DNA from: Variovorax sp. PMC12
Lineage (GTDB): Bacteria > Pseudomonadota > Gammaproteobacteria > Burkholderiales > Burkholderiaceae_C
Direction: 5' to 3'
Assembly: GCF_003019815.1 (NCBI RefSeq)
Contig: NZ_CP027773.1
Location: 124,001 to 188,000, forward strand
Length of the DNA: 64,000 bases
Part shown: piece after piece, positions 20,640-28,499 of the stretch
Layout: every line of letters starts with the position of its first letter
Numbering within the stretch: position 1 is the first letter of the stretch
Made by a program: the position numbers and the translations under genes
The notes under the pieces: generated by a model
Told to the model about the DNA's origin: nothing
Database searches by the model: none
The model's input: only the letters and a program-made list of their open reading frames with translations

Positions 20640-21392
20640 ATGCAAGCCTTGTATGTGTCAGTGATCGCCGGTGCAGTGCTGGCGGGCTTCGTGCAGGGCC
20701 TGTCCGGCTTTGCGTTCGGCATGGTGGCCATGTCAGTGTGGGCCTGGACGCTGGAGCCTCAGCTGGCGGCGCTGCTTGCGCTGTTCGGGGCGCTCACCGG
20801 GCAGGTGATCGCTGCCGTCACGGTGCGCCGCGCCTTCGACAAGAGCCTGCTGTGGCCCTTCGTGCTTGGCGGACTCGTGGGCGTGCCTTTCGGTGTGTGG
20901 CTGCTGCCGCACCTGGACCTCGTGGTCTTCAAGCTGTGCATTGGCGTGCTGCTTGTGCTGTGGTGCCCGGCCATGCTGATGTCGCAGCACCTGCCGAAGA
21001 TCGCCTTCGGCGGCCGCGTGGCGGACGGAGTTGCCGGCGCCATCGGCGGCGCCATGGCCGGCATCGGCGGTTTCTCGGGAACCATTCCCACGCTCTGGTG
21101 CACGCTGCGCGGCTTCCAGCGCGATACGCAGCGTGCGGTGATTCAGAACTTCAACCTGTCTATGCTGATGGTGGCGTTTGCTGTTCACCTTGCGAGTGGC
21201 AGCATTGCGCGTTCTACGATTCCACTGCTCGGTGTGGTGGCGCTTGCGGTTGCGTTGCCTGTGTTGCTGGGGGCTCGGCTTTATGTGGGGATCAGTGAGG
21301 CTGCGTTTCGGAAGTTGGTGTTGGGGTTGTTGACGGCTTCCGGGGTGGCTATGTTGGCTTCTGCTGTGCCTGCTTTGTTGGGTCGGGGCTGA
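20640..21392 (+). CDS. TauE/SafE-family (TSUP) sulfite/anion exporter
   Basis: 250 aa with about eight membrane helices in two repeats. The family pattern AGFVQGLSGFAFGMVAMS occurs in the first helix pair and GAIGGAMAGIGGFSGTIPTL in the second. TSUP members export sulfite, sulfoacetate or other organosulfur anions, or import related compounds. The base composition of the last ~200 bp drops (TGTTGGGGTTGTTG-type codons), next to the repeat element that follows, perhaps from relaxed selection at the C-terminus. It converges on the 555-bp element and the AEC transporter. Confidence 0.87.
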   Translation: MQALYVSVIAGAVLAGFVQGLSGFAFGMVAMSVWAWTLEPQLAALLALFGALTGQVIAAVTVRRAFDKSLLWPFVLGGLVGVPFGVWLLPHLDLVVFKLCIGVLLVLWCPAMLMSQHLPKIAFGGRVADGVAGAIGGAMAGIGGFSGTIPTLWCTLRGFQRDTQRAVIQNFNLSMLMVAFAVHLASGSIARSTIPLLGVVALAVALPVLLGARLYVGISEAAFRKLVLGLLTASGVAMLASAVPALLGRG

Positions 21393-21421
21393 GGGTTGTT
21401 TTTGCTTTTTGGTGGGTTTTT

Positions 21422-21976
21422 TTCCGGGGCCGGGTCTCGCCCCGGCGGGCGACTCACTTTCTTTTGCTTCGCCAAAAGAAAGTAAGCAAAGAAAAGGCGA
21501 CCCCGCTGTCTGCGACCCCTTCGCTGCGCTACGGGGCAACCTGCGGTGCTCGCGTTTCGCGGGGTCTCGCCCAAACTCGCTTCGCTCAAACAAGGGCGAG
21601 CCCTGATCCGCGAAACGCTGCGCTCCTCGGCGCAGCCAGAGGGGAGGGGAAACTGGCCGGGCCTTTGCTGCGCTCGGCCACCGATGCTGCAGCAGGCGCT
21701 GCGCGCCTGCTGCAGCCCCGCGCCGAGCGCAGCGATGGCGCGTCCGGTTTCCAAATCCCTTCTGGCTGCGCCGAGGAGCGCAGACGCAGGCGGGATCAGG
21801 GCCGCAGCTGCTTGAGCGAAGCGAGTTCTGCGGACCCCCGCCGGAGTCGAGCACCGCAGGTTGCCCGCAGCGAAGCGGAGGGACGCAGACAGCAGGGTCG
21901 CCTTTCTTTTGCCTACGTTTCTTTGGCGAAGCAAAGAAAAGTAGGTCGGCCGCCGGGCCGAGACCCGGCCCCGGAA
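21422..21976. repeat. 555-bp nested inverted-repeat element, non-coding
   Basis: Fills the 600-bp gap between two convergent transporter genes. Two ~260-bp halves (21422-21685 and 21717-21976) are inverted copies of each other around a central hairpin with 14-bp arms and a TGC loop (21686-21716). Each half contains its own smaller hairpins, such as CTTTCTTTTG-CTTCGC-CAAAAGAAAG, whose stems differ between the halves yet still pair. Conserved blocks include AACTCGCTTCGCTCAA and CTGCGCTCCTCGGCGCAG. Open frames through it lack ribosome sites and reflect the symmetry, so I call no gene. Function unknown; a dispersed structured repeat is most likely. Confidence 0.85.
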
Positions 21977-21993
21977 CACAAAAAGAAAAGCAA

Positions 21994-22938
21994 CTACCGA
22001 GGCAACGCCAAGGCAAACGGCAAGCTGAGCACCCCCAACAGCGTAGACAGCGTCACTAACCCCGCCACATAAGCCCCGTTGTATCCCATCCGCGCAGCCA
22101 GCACATAAGCACTCGAAGCAGTCGGCACCGCGGAAAAAGCCATCAGCACCGAAGCCTGCATCGCATCGAGCCGCAACGCCAGAGCCAGCCCCCATGCGAC
22201 CAGCGGCAGGACGAGGTGCCGTATGCCCAGTATCGACACCGCCAGCACCTTGCCCGTGCCCAGCGTCGAGAACTTCATGCCCGCACCCGCGGCCAGCAGC
22301 CCCAATGCGAGCGATGCGGCGCCGATGCGCGTGAGCGTGGGCGTGGCCCAGCCCGGCACGGTGATCCCCAGCACATTGGCCAGCAGCCCCGCGACTGTCG
22401 CGACGATCAGCGGGTTGCGCACCAGCTGCTGCAAGAAGCCGGTCTGCGCATGGCGCGTCATTGGCCACACGGCCGCGATGTTGAAGATGGGCACGCACAC
22501 GCCGATCAGCACGGCAATGAGCAGCAGGCCTTCGGACCCGGCCAGCCGCTCTGCCAGCGCGAGGCAGATGAACGAATTGAAGCGGAACGCGACCTGGGCG
22601 CTGGCTGCGTGGTCACGGCGGTCGATATGCGAGCCGATGCCGGGCATGAAGGGCAGGGCGTAGGCCAAGCCGATGCCGACCGCACCGATGCACAGGCCCG
22701 CTGTCAGCAGGTTCGACGTGGCGCCGAAGTCCAGCGGGCTGCGCACGATCGAGTGGAACAGCAGCACAGGAAAAAGAAAGTAGTAGACAAGGCTCTCGAC
22801 CTGGTCCCACACGCGGCGGTCGAGGGCGGTGTAGCGGCACAGGAGCCAGCCGATGGCGATGAGCGAAAAGTCGGGGAAGAGCAGCTGCGCGTAGTTCACC
22901 GCTTCGAGGATAAACCGGACGGACCATGGGTAATCCAC
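21994..22938 (-). CDS. AEC-family transporter (auxin efflux carrier type)
   Basis: 314 aa with ~10 membrane helices in two five-helix halves. It is typical of bacterial AEC carriers (FPDFSLIAIGWLLCRYT; AFRFNSFICLALAERL; MAFSAVPTASSAYVLAARMG), which move malonate, malate or other carboxylates. The annotated start is a GTG; the GTG 13 codons later (VNYAQLLFPDFSL) matches the usual family N-terminus and may be the true start. The gene ends 18 bp from the inverted-repeat element. It is divergent from the Bug receptor at 23017. Confidence 0.87.
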   Translation of the reverse strand: MDYPWSVRFILEAVNYAQLLFPDFSLIAIGWLLCRYTALDRRVWDQVESLVYYFLFPVLLFHSIVRSPLDFGATSNLLTAGLCIGAVGIGLAYALPFMPGIGSHIDRRDHAASAQVAFRFNSFICLALAERLAGSEGLLLIAVLIGVCVPIFNIAAVWPMTRHAQTGFLQQLVRNPLIVATVAGLLANVLGITVPGWATPTLTRIGAASLALGLLAAGAGMKFSTLGTGKVLAVSILGIRHLVLPLVAWGLALALRLDAMQASVLMAFSAVPTASSAYVLAARMGYNGAYVAGLVTLSTLLGVLSLPFALALPR

Positions 22939-23016
22939 AGCACGGGTGCGGGCCGTGAGCCGCTAGCATCCGGGCTTTCGTTTTTTCGACATCAAAGTCA
23001 AGTCAAGGAGTTTTCG

Positions 23017-23991
23017 ATGCAACGTCGTCAATGGAGCGCTCTGGTGGGCGCCGCCGCACTGGTCGCGGTAGCGGGCCCGAGCTTCGCGCAGGGATACCCC
23101 AGCAAGCCCGTCGAGCTGAGCGTGCCCTTCGCACCGGGCGGCACGACCGACATCGTGGCGCGCGTGATCTCCGACCCGCTGGGCAAGGTGCTGGGCCAGC
23201 CGGTGGTGGTGATCAACCGTGCCGGTGGCGGCGGCATCGTGGGTGCGGCCGAGACGGCACGCGCCACGCCCGACGGCTACAAGCTCGGCATCGCCACGGT
23301 GTCGAGCACGGCGGCCAATCCGGCCATCAACCCGAAGACGCCGTACGACCCGATCAACGACTTCACGCCGATCATCAACATCGCGGCCACGCCGAACATC
23401 ATCGCCGTCAACCCGAGCTTCCCGGCCAAGAACTACGCCGAGTTCGTGGCCGAGCTGAAGAAGAACCCCGGCAAGTATTCGTATGCCTCGTCGGGCACGG
23501 GCGGCATCGGCCACCTGCTGATGGAGCTGTACAAGAGCCTGACCAACACCTTCGTCACGCACATTCCGTACCGTGGCGCGGGCCCGGCGCTGAACGACGT
23601 GGTGGCCGGCCAGGTGCCGATCATGTTCGACAACATTCCCTCGGCCATGCCCTTCATCACCAGCGGCCGGCTGATCCCGATCGTGGTGTCCGCGCCCCAG
23701 CGCCTGGCCGCGCTGCCCAACGTGCCGACCTTCAAGGAAGTCGGCCTGGAGCCGGTGAACCGCATGGCCTACTACGGCATCCTCGGCCCCAAGGGCCTGC
23801 CGAAGGAAGTGGTCGAGAAGATCAGCGCCGGTGTGAAGAAGTCGGTGGAAGAACCCGCGGTGCGCAAGCGCATCGAGGACACGGGCTCGCTGATCGTGGC
23901 CAATACGCCCGAGCAGTTCGCCGCGCAGATCAAGGCCGAGTACGAGGTCTACAAGGACGTGGTGAAGAAGCAGAACCTGAAGCTCGACTGA
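23017..23991 (+). CDS. Bug-family periplasmic receptor
   Basis: 324 aa. Signal peptide ~1-23 (ending AGPSFAQ), then the two-lobed TctC/Bug fold: VPFAPGGTTDIVARVISDP, VVINRAGGGGIVGAAETA, HIPYRGAGPALNDVVAGQVP. The ATG has AAGGAG 6 nt upstream, a strong ribosome site. Promoter and terminator flank it, so it is monocistronic; no TctAB partner is near. The neighbouring divergent AEC carrier may handle a related carboxylate, but this is a guess. Confidence 0.92.
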   Translation: MQRRQWSALVGAAALVAVAGPSFAQGYPSKPVELSVPFAPGGTTDIVARVISDPLGKVLGQPVVVINRAGGGGIVGAAETARATPDGYKLGIATVSSTAANPAINPKTPYDPINDFTPIINIAATPNIIAVNPSFPAKNYAEFVAELKKNPGKYSYASSGTGGIGHLLMELYKSLTNTFVTHIPYRGAGPALNDVVAGQVPIMFDNIPSAMPFITSGRLIPIVVSAPQRLAALPNVPTFKEVGLEPVNRMAYYGILGPKGLPKEVVEKISAGVKKSVEEPAVRKRIEDTGSLIVANTPEQFAAQIKAEYEVYKDVVKKQNLKLD

Positions 23992-24017
23992 GCCCGGTTT
24001 TTTCTTTCTTTCGACGC

Positions 24018-24050
24018 AAGCCGCCCGCGCCCCGGGCGGCTTTTTCTTTT
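24018..24050 (+). terminator. Rho-independent terminator
   Basis: AAGCCGCCCG (24018-24027), loop CGCCC, CGGGCGGCTT (24033-24042), followed by a T-rich tract TTTTTCTTTT. A perfect 10-bp stem just after the Bug receptor gene ends its transcript before xerD. Confidence 0.9.
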
Positions 24051-24067
24051 TTGCTATCTTGCAACGC

Positions 24068-24979
24068 ATGACCGAGGCCGCCGCCGCACCCACTCCCGAT
24101 ATCGACGACTTCATCGACGCCCTCTGGCTCGAGGACGGCTTGTCGAAGAACACGCTCGCCGCCTACCGCCGCGACCTCGCGCTGTTCGCGCAGTGGCTCG
24201 GCAAGCAGCAAGGCGGCGCCACGCTCGCCACCGCGCGGGAGACCGACCTGCAGGCCTACATGGGCGCGCGGCTCACCAACAAGGGCAAGGCAACGTCGGC
24301 CAACCGCCGGCTCACGGTGTTCAAGCGCTACTACCGCTGGGCGCTGCGCGAGCGGCGCATCACGGCCGACCCGAGCATCCGGCTCATGCCCGCGCGCCAG
24401 ATGCCGCGCGCCATCAAGACGCTGTCGGAGAAGCAGGTCGACGACCTGCTGGCCGCGCCCGATGTCGAATCGCCCCTGGGCCTGCGCGACCGCGCGATGC
24501 TGGAACTGATGTACGCGAGCGGCCTGCGCGTGAGCGAACTGGTGGCGCTCAAGGCCATCGACATGAGCCTGAACGACGGCGTGCTGCGCGTGCTGGGCAA
24601 GGGAAGCAAGGAGCGGCTGGTGCCCTTCGGGGGCGAGGCTCGGCGCTGGATCGAACGCTACCTGGAGGAATCGCGCCCCGCGATCCTCGACGGCCAGCAG
24701 ACGCCCGACCTGTTCGTCACGGCGCGCGGCGCAGGCATGACGCGCGTGATGTTCTGGATCATCGTGAAGAAGCATGCGACCGCCGCTGGCATTCACGTGC
24801 CGCTGTCGCCGCACACGCTGCGCCACGCCTTTGCCACGCACCTGCTGAACCACGGGGTCGACCTGCGCGCGGTGCAGCTGCTGCTGGGGCATGCGGACAT
24901 CTCGACCACCACCATCTACACGCATGTGGCGCGCGAGCGCCTGAAGCAGCTTCATGCGAAGCACCACCCGCGCGGCTGA
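24068..24979 (+). CDS. xerD: Site-specific tyrosine recombinase XerD
   Basis: 303 aa. Resolves chromosome dimers with XerC at dif beside the FtsK translocase. SAM-like N-terminal core-binding domain (~1-100: DDFIDALWLEDGLSKNTLAA) and catalytic domain with Arg in ASGLRVSELVALK, Lys in LGKGSKERLVPFG, His-x-x-Arg in LSPHTLRHAFATHLL, His in LGHADISTTTIYTHV and Tyr in the same motif. Length and sequence are chromosomal XerD, not a phage integrase. The start is the ATG giving MTEAAAAPT; no Shine-Dalgarno, but TATCTT (24055-24060) ends 7 nt before it. The DUF72 gene overlaps its end by 26 bp. Confidence 0.95.
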   Translation: MTEAAAAPTPDIDDFIDALWLEDGLSKNTLAAYRRDLALFAQWLGKQQGGATLATARETDLQAYMGARLTNKGKATSANRRLTVFKRYYRWALRERRITADPSIRLMPARQMPRAIKTLSEKQVDDLLAAPDVESPLGLRDRAMLELMYASGLRVSELVALKAIDMSLNDGVLRVLGKGSKERLVPFGGEARRWIERYLEESRPAILDGQQTPDLFVTARGAGMTRVMFWIIVKKHATAAGIHVPLSPHTLRHAFATHLLNHGVDLRAVQLLLGHADISTTTIYTHVARERLKQLHAKHHPRG

Positions 24980-25739
24980 GCCTGTGCAGCCCTGGCGCAT
25001 CGGCTGCGCCGGATGGAGCCTGCCGCGCGCGCTGTGGCCGGTGTTTCCGCCCGAGGGCTCGCACCTGGAGCGCTATGCGCAGCGCTTCGACGCGGTCGAG
25101 ATCGACACCTCGTTCTACCGGCCGCACCGGCGCGAGACCTACGAACGCTGGGCCGCGAGCACGCCCGAAGGATTCCGCTTCGCGGTCAAGCTGCCGAAGG
25201 CGGTGACGCACGAACGACGGCTGGTCGATGCGATGCCTGCGTTCGAAGAATTTGCCGCGCAGGTCGGGGGGCTCGGGAACAAGCTCGGTGCGCTGGTCGT
25301 GCAGTTGCCGCCGAGCCTGGCGTTCGATGCCGGGGTGGTGCGCGGTTTTTTCAGCGCGCTTAGGCGCAGGCACCCGGGCGCTGTGGTGCTGGAGCCCCGT
25401 CATCGCAGCTGGTTCACGCCGCAGGCCGAGGGGCTGCTGTCTATTTTCGAAGTGGCCCGCGTGCTCGCGGACCCGGTGCTGTTCGACGAAGCCGCGGCCC
25501 CCGGCGGCTGGCCGGGCCTTGTCTATCTGCGGTTGCACGGCTCGCCGCGGCGCTACTGGTCGGCCTACGGCGACGACCTGCTTGCGCGGCTCGCGCAGCG
25601 GCTGCAGCTTGCGAAGGAAGAAGGCGCGCAGTGCTGGTGCGTGTTCGACAACACGGCCGGCGGCGAGGCGACAGGCAACGCGCTGGCGCTGCAGCGGCTG
25701 CTGGAGAATCAACGATCAACAAGAGGAGACGGAACATGA
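24954..25739 (+). CDS. DUF72 family protein (YecE-like)
   Basis: 261 aa. TIM-barrel-like DUF72 protein of unknown function. Signature IGCAGWSLPRALWPVFPP near the N-terminus, FDAVEIDTSFYRPHRRETYERW and FAVKLPKAVTHERRL; C-terminal YLRLHGSPRRYWSAYGDD is the conserved family motif. It overlaps the end of xerD by 26 bp, and its stop overlaps the next start (ATGA at 25736-25739). Such coupling suggests one transcript from xerD through this gene to the receptor. E. coli YecE is the nearest known relative, also without an assigned role. Confidence 0.85.
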   Translation: MRSTTRAAEPVQPWRIGCAGWSLPRALWPVFPPEGSHLERYAQRFDAVEIDTSFYRPHRRETYERWAASTPEGFRFAVKLPKAVTHERRLVDAMPAFEEFAAQVGGLGNKLGALVVQLPPSLAFDAGVVRGFFSALRRRHPGAVVLEPRHRSWFTPQAEGLLSIFEVARVLADPVLFDEAAAPGGWPGLVYLRLHGSPRRYWSAYGDDLLARLAQRLQLAKEEGAQCWCVFDNTAGGEATGNALALQRLLENQRSTRGDGT

Positions 25740-26716
25740 AATTCACAAGACTCTGCGCCGGCCTGGGCCTTGGCTTTGCAATGGCCGCGGCCACCGGCCT
25801 TGCCGCCGCGCAAGGCTTCCCGGGCGCCAAGCCCATTCGCCTGATCGTCGGCTATCCGCCCGGCGGCGGCATCGACTTTGCGGCGCGCACGGTGCAGGTG
25901 CCGCTGCAGGAGGCGCTCAAGCAGCAACTGGTGGTCGACTACAAGCCCGGCGCCAGCGGCATGATCGCGGCCACCGAACTCACGCGCCAGCCCGCCGACG
26001 GCTATACGCTGCTGCTGGCCAACACCGGGCCCTTCGCCATCGCGCCCTACCTGCAGAGCAAGCCGCCGTACGACCCGATCAGACAGTTCACCTACATCGG
26101 GCAGATCAGCCAGGGCAGCTACATCGCGGTGACGCGGCCCGACCATCCGGCGAAGAACCTCAAGGAGTTCGTGGCGTGGGCCAAGGGGCAGCCGGGCAAG
26201 GTCAACTTTGCCTCGGGCGGCAACGGCACCTCGACGCACCTGAACGGCGAGCTGATGAACCAGGTGACGGGGCTCGACATGACGCACGTGCCCTACAAGG
26301 GCAGCGCGCCGGCCGTGCAGGACCTGATCGGCGGGCAGACGCAGATCCTCATCGACGCGGGCAGCGTGCTGCTGCCGCAGGTCAAGGGCGGCAAGCTCAA
26401 GGCGTTGGCCGTGACCGGCCCGGTGCGAGACCCGCAGCTGCCCGACGTGCCGACCGTGAAGGAACTGGGGCTGGCGGGCATGGAGTCGGTCGGCTTCCAG
26501 GGGCTGGTGGGGCCGGCGAACATGCCCAAGGACGTGGTCGATCGGCTCTCGGGCGAGCTGGCCAAGGCGCTGGCGCAGCCCGAGATCAAGGCCAAGTTCG
26601 CGACGGCGGGGGCCGAGGTGCATTCGCTGGGCCCGGTCGAGTTCGCGGCCTTCGTGAAGGCGGACAATGAGAAGTGGTCCAGGCTGATCAAGGAGCGCAA
26701 GCTGCAGCTGGACTGA
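25736..26716 (+). CDS. Bug-family periplasmic receptor
   Basis: 326 aa. Signal peptide ~1-25 (ending GLAAAQ). Bug motifs: LIVGYPPGGGIDFAARTVQ, LVVDYKPGASGMIAATELT, HVPYKGSAPAVQDLIGGQTQ. Start ATG has GAGGAG upstream and overlaps the DUF72 stop by 4 bp. A second Bug gene follows 34 bp later. The two receptors are clearly diverged and are not a recent duplication. Ligand unknown. Confidence 0.92.
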   Translation: MKFTRLCAGLGLGFAMAAATGLAAAQGFPGAKPIRLIVGYPPGGGIDFAARTVQVPLQEALKQQLVVDYKPGASGMIAATELTRQPADGYTLLLANTGPFAIAPYLQSKPPYDPIRQFTYIGQISQGSYIAVTRPDHPAKNLKEFVAWAKGQPGKVNFASGGNGTSTHLNGELMNQVTGLDMTHVPYKGSAPAVQDLIGGQTQILIDAGSVLLPQVKGGKLKALAVTGPVRDPQLPDVPTVKELGLAGMESVGFQGLVGPANMPKDVVDRLSGELAKALAQPEIKAKFATAGAEVHSLGPVEFAAFVKADNEKWSRLIKERKLQLD

Positions 26717-26750
26717 CGCAATCACGCAGACGACCCGATCCACAGACACC

Positions 26751-27743
26751 ATGAATTTCCTCGCTTCCTCGAAGCCATCGCGCCGCACGGCGACCCGACT
26801 CCTCGCCGCCGCCGCGCTGTGCGCCGCTTCTGGCGCCTACGCGCAGGCCGTGCCCAAGACCGTGCGGCTCATCGTCGCCTACCCGGCGGGCGGCGTCAGC
26901 GACGTGGTCGCGCGGGCGCTGGGCGACCGGCTCGCGGCGCAGATGGGCATCACGGTGATCGTGGACAACCGTGCCGGCGCAAGCGGCGCCATCGGCATGG
27001 ACGCGGTGGCCAAGGCCGCGCCCGACGGCGCGACGCTGGGCTTCTCGGCCATCAGTCCGCTGGTGCTGAGCCCGCACCTGGGCAAGCTGCCCTTCGATCC
27101 GCTCAAGGACGTGGCGCCCGTGGCCAGCGTGATGTATTCGCCGGTGCTGCTGATCGCCACGCCGGCGAGCAAGGCCAAGGACTTCAAGGCGCTCATCGAC
27201 GACGCCAAGGCGCACCCGGGCGCGGTGCGCTGGGCCACTTCCGGCCCGGCGTCGCTGGGCCACATCGTGCTGGAGCAACTGCATGCGGCGGCGGGCGTGG
27301 ACATCACGCACGTACCGTACAAGGGCGGCGGTCAGCAGCTCAACGATGCGATCGGCGGGCAGTTCGAGATTCTGTCGACCAACGCGAGCCCGACGCTGTC
27401 GTCGCACATCCAGTCGGGCAAGCTGCGCCCGCTGGCCGTGGGAGCGCCGGCCCGGCTCGACAGCCTGCCCCAGGTGCCCACGCTGGGCGAGTTGGGCTAC
27501 AAGGCGGCCAACATCAACTCGCTGTTCGGCGTGTTCGCGCCGGCCGCCACGCCGGCTGCGCTGGTCGCGCGGTACAACGCCGAGATCAACAAGGCGCTGG
27601 CCAGCCCCGAGCTGCGCGCCAAGCTCACGGCCACCGACAACGTGCCGACCGGCGGCACGTCTGCAGCCTTTGCGAAGGAAATCGCCAGCGAGTTCGAAAG
27701 CAACGGCCGCATCATCAAGGCGGCGAACATCAAGGCCGACTGA
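26751..27743 (+). CDS. Bug-family periplasmic receptor
   Basis: 330 aa. Signal peptide ~1-31 (ending ASGAYAQ). Bug motifs: LIVAYPAGGVSDVVARALGD, VIVDNRAGASGAIGMDAVA, HVPYKGGGQQLNDAIGGQFE. Follows the preceding Bug gene closely with no terminator, so probably one operon. The Ser/Asp in GGVSDVVARAL differ from the GID and GTTD of the neighbours, suggesting a different ligand. Followed by a TetR-type regulator. Confidence 0.92.
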   Translation: MNFLASSKPSRRTATRLLAAAALCAASGAYAQAVPKTVRLIVAYPAGGVSDVVARALGDRLAAQMGITVIVDNRAGASGAIGMDAVAKAAPDGATLGFSAISPLVLSPHLGKLPFDPLKDVAPVASVMYSPVLLIATPASKAKDFKALIDDAKAHPGAVRWATSGPASLGHIVLEQLHAAAGVDITHVPYKGGGQQLNDAIGGQFEILSTNASPTLSSHIQSGKLRPLAVGAPARLDSLPQVPTLGELGYKAANINSLFGVFAPAATPAALVARYNAEINKALASPELRAKLTATDNVPTGGTSAAFAKEIASEFESNGRIIKAANIKAD

Positions 27744-27798
27744 GCCGCCTCGCACCACCTGACGCCTGGAAGACACCTGCGCTTGTGGTTCGATTCTC

Positions 27799-27818
27799 CC
27801 TACCTTATAGTAGGTAGA
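27799..27818. promoter_or_regulatory. TetR operator, copy 1 (autoregulation site)
   Basis: CCTACC-N8-GGTAGA directly before the TetR start codon (ATG at 27818). The half-sites CTACC and GGTAG are identical to a second site at 28459, with the same 8-bp gap. Two matched palindromes upstream of a TetR gene and of the next operon are the standard arrangement for a repressor and its target. Confidence 0.7.
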
Positions 27819-28405
27819 TGACCAGCGCCACAGCAGCCGTTCCCGCCCTTGCCACCGGCAGCACCCGCGAGCAGATCCTCGCGGTGGCGCGCGGCTTCAT
27901 CGAAACCCGTTCCTACCTGGGCTTCAGCTTCCAGGACGTGGCCGATGCGGTCGGCGTGCGCAAGGCCAGCCTCTATCACCACTTTCCCAGCAAGGAAGCA
28001 CTGGGCATCGCGGTGATCCGCTCCGCCACCCAGGGCTTCAAGGACTGGGATGCCGCCCGCGAGCGTGAGCCCAAAGACGCGCTCGAATCGTATTTCCGCA
28101 TGTACCGCAACACGCTGAATGCCGGCTCCGGCATCTGCCCGGCAGGCGCGCTTGCGCCGGGCTGGGACGTCATCAACGACGAACTGCGCGAGGCGGTGCG
28201 CGAACTGCGCAGCACCCAGGTGACGTGGCTCACGGGCGTGCTGGGTGCGCTGATGCCGGAACGCAAGAAGGGCGTTTCGGTCGCTTCGCTGGCGGCTTTC
28301 GTGTTTTCTTCCTGCCAGGGTGCGCTGCTGTCGGCGCGCATGACAGGGCGCGTGGACGAGTTCGACGAAGCCATCGCGCAACTCAGGAGTTCATTGCCCG
28401 GCTGA
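27818..28405 (+). CDS. TetR/AcrR-family repressor
   Basis: 195 aa. The N-terminal helix-turn-helix (~20-65: ILAVARGFIETRSYLGFSF, VADAVGVRKASLYHHFPSKE) is typical TetR; the C-terminal ligand domain resembles the TetR group with the GICPAGALAPGWD motif. It probably represses itself and the thiolase/MaoC operon through matched operators. The ATG touches the operator and has only a weak ribosome site. A GC-rich hairpin with 7-bp stem (28396-28414) spans the stop, but no T-run follows. Confidence 0.92.
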   Translation: MTSATAAVPALATGSTREQILAVARGFIETRSYLGFSFQDVADAVGVRKASLYHHFPSKEALGIAVIRSATQGFKDWDAAREREPKDALESYFRMYRNTLNAGSGICPAGALAPGWDVINDELREAVRELRSTQVTWLTGVLGALMPERKKGVSVASLAAFVFSSCQGALLSARMTGRVDEFDEAIAQLRSSLPG

Positions 28406-28458
28406 GCGCCGGGCCTGACGCAGGCGCGCCTCGGCGTGCCTATTTTTTGACCTCGTAG

Positions 28459-28478
28459 CCTACCGATTGGATGGTAGG
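28459..28478. promoter_or_regulatory. TetR operator, copy 2 (thiolase operon promoter)
   Basis: CCTACC-N8-GGTAGG, 21 bp before the thiolase start. It shares both half-sites and spacing with the site at 27799, while the 8-bp centres differ (TTATAGTA and GATTGGAT). This supports specific recognition of the half-sites by the adjacent TetR protein. Confidence 0.7.
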
Positions 28479-28499
28479 TTTCATCTGTTGGAGCCATTC

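Noticed and set aside
21464..22072. Open frames inside the 555-bp element
   Set aside because: They arise from the inverted-repeat symmetry, lack ribosome sites and domains, and read through stems with compensated changes, which fits structure rather than coding.
24068..24979. Tyrosine recombinase as sign of a genomic island or prophage
   Set aside because: Length, sequence and chromosomal context are XerD; no att repeats, tRNA or phage genes adjoin it.
28396..28414. Terminator after the TetR gene
   Set aside because: A 7-bp GC stem overlaps the stop codon but no T-run follows, so I do not list it as a terminator.
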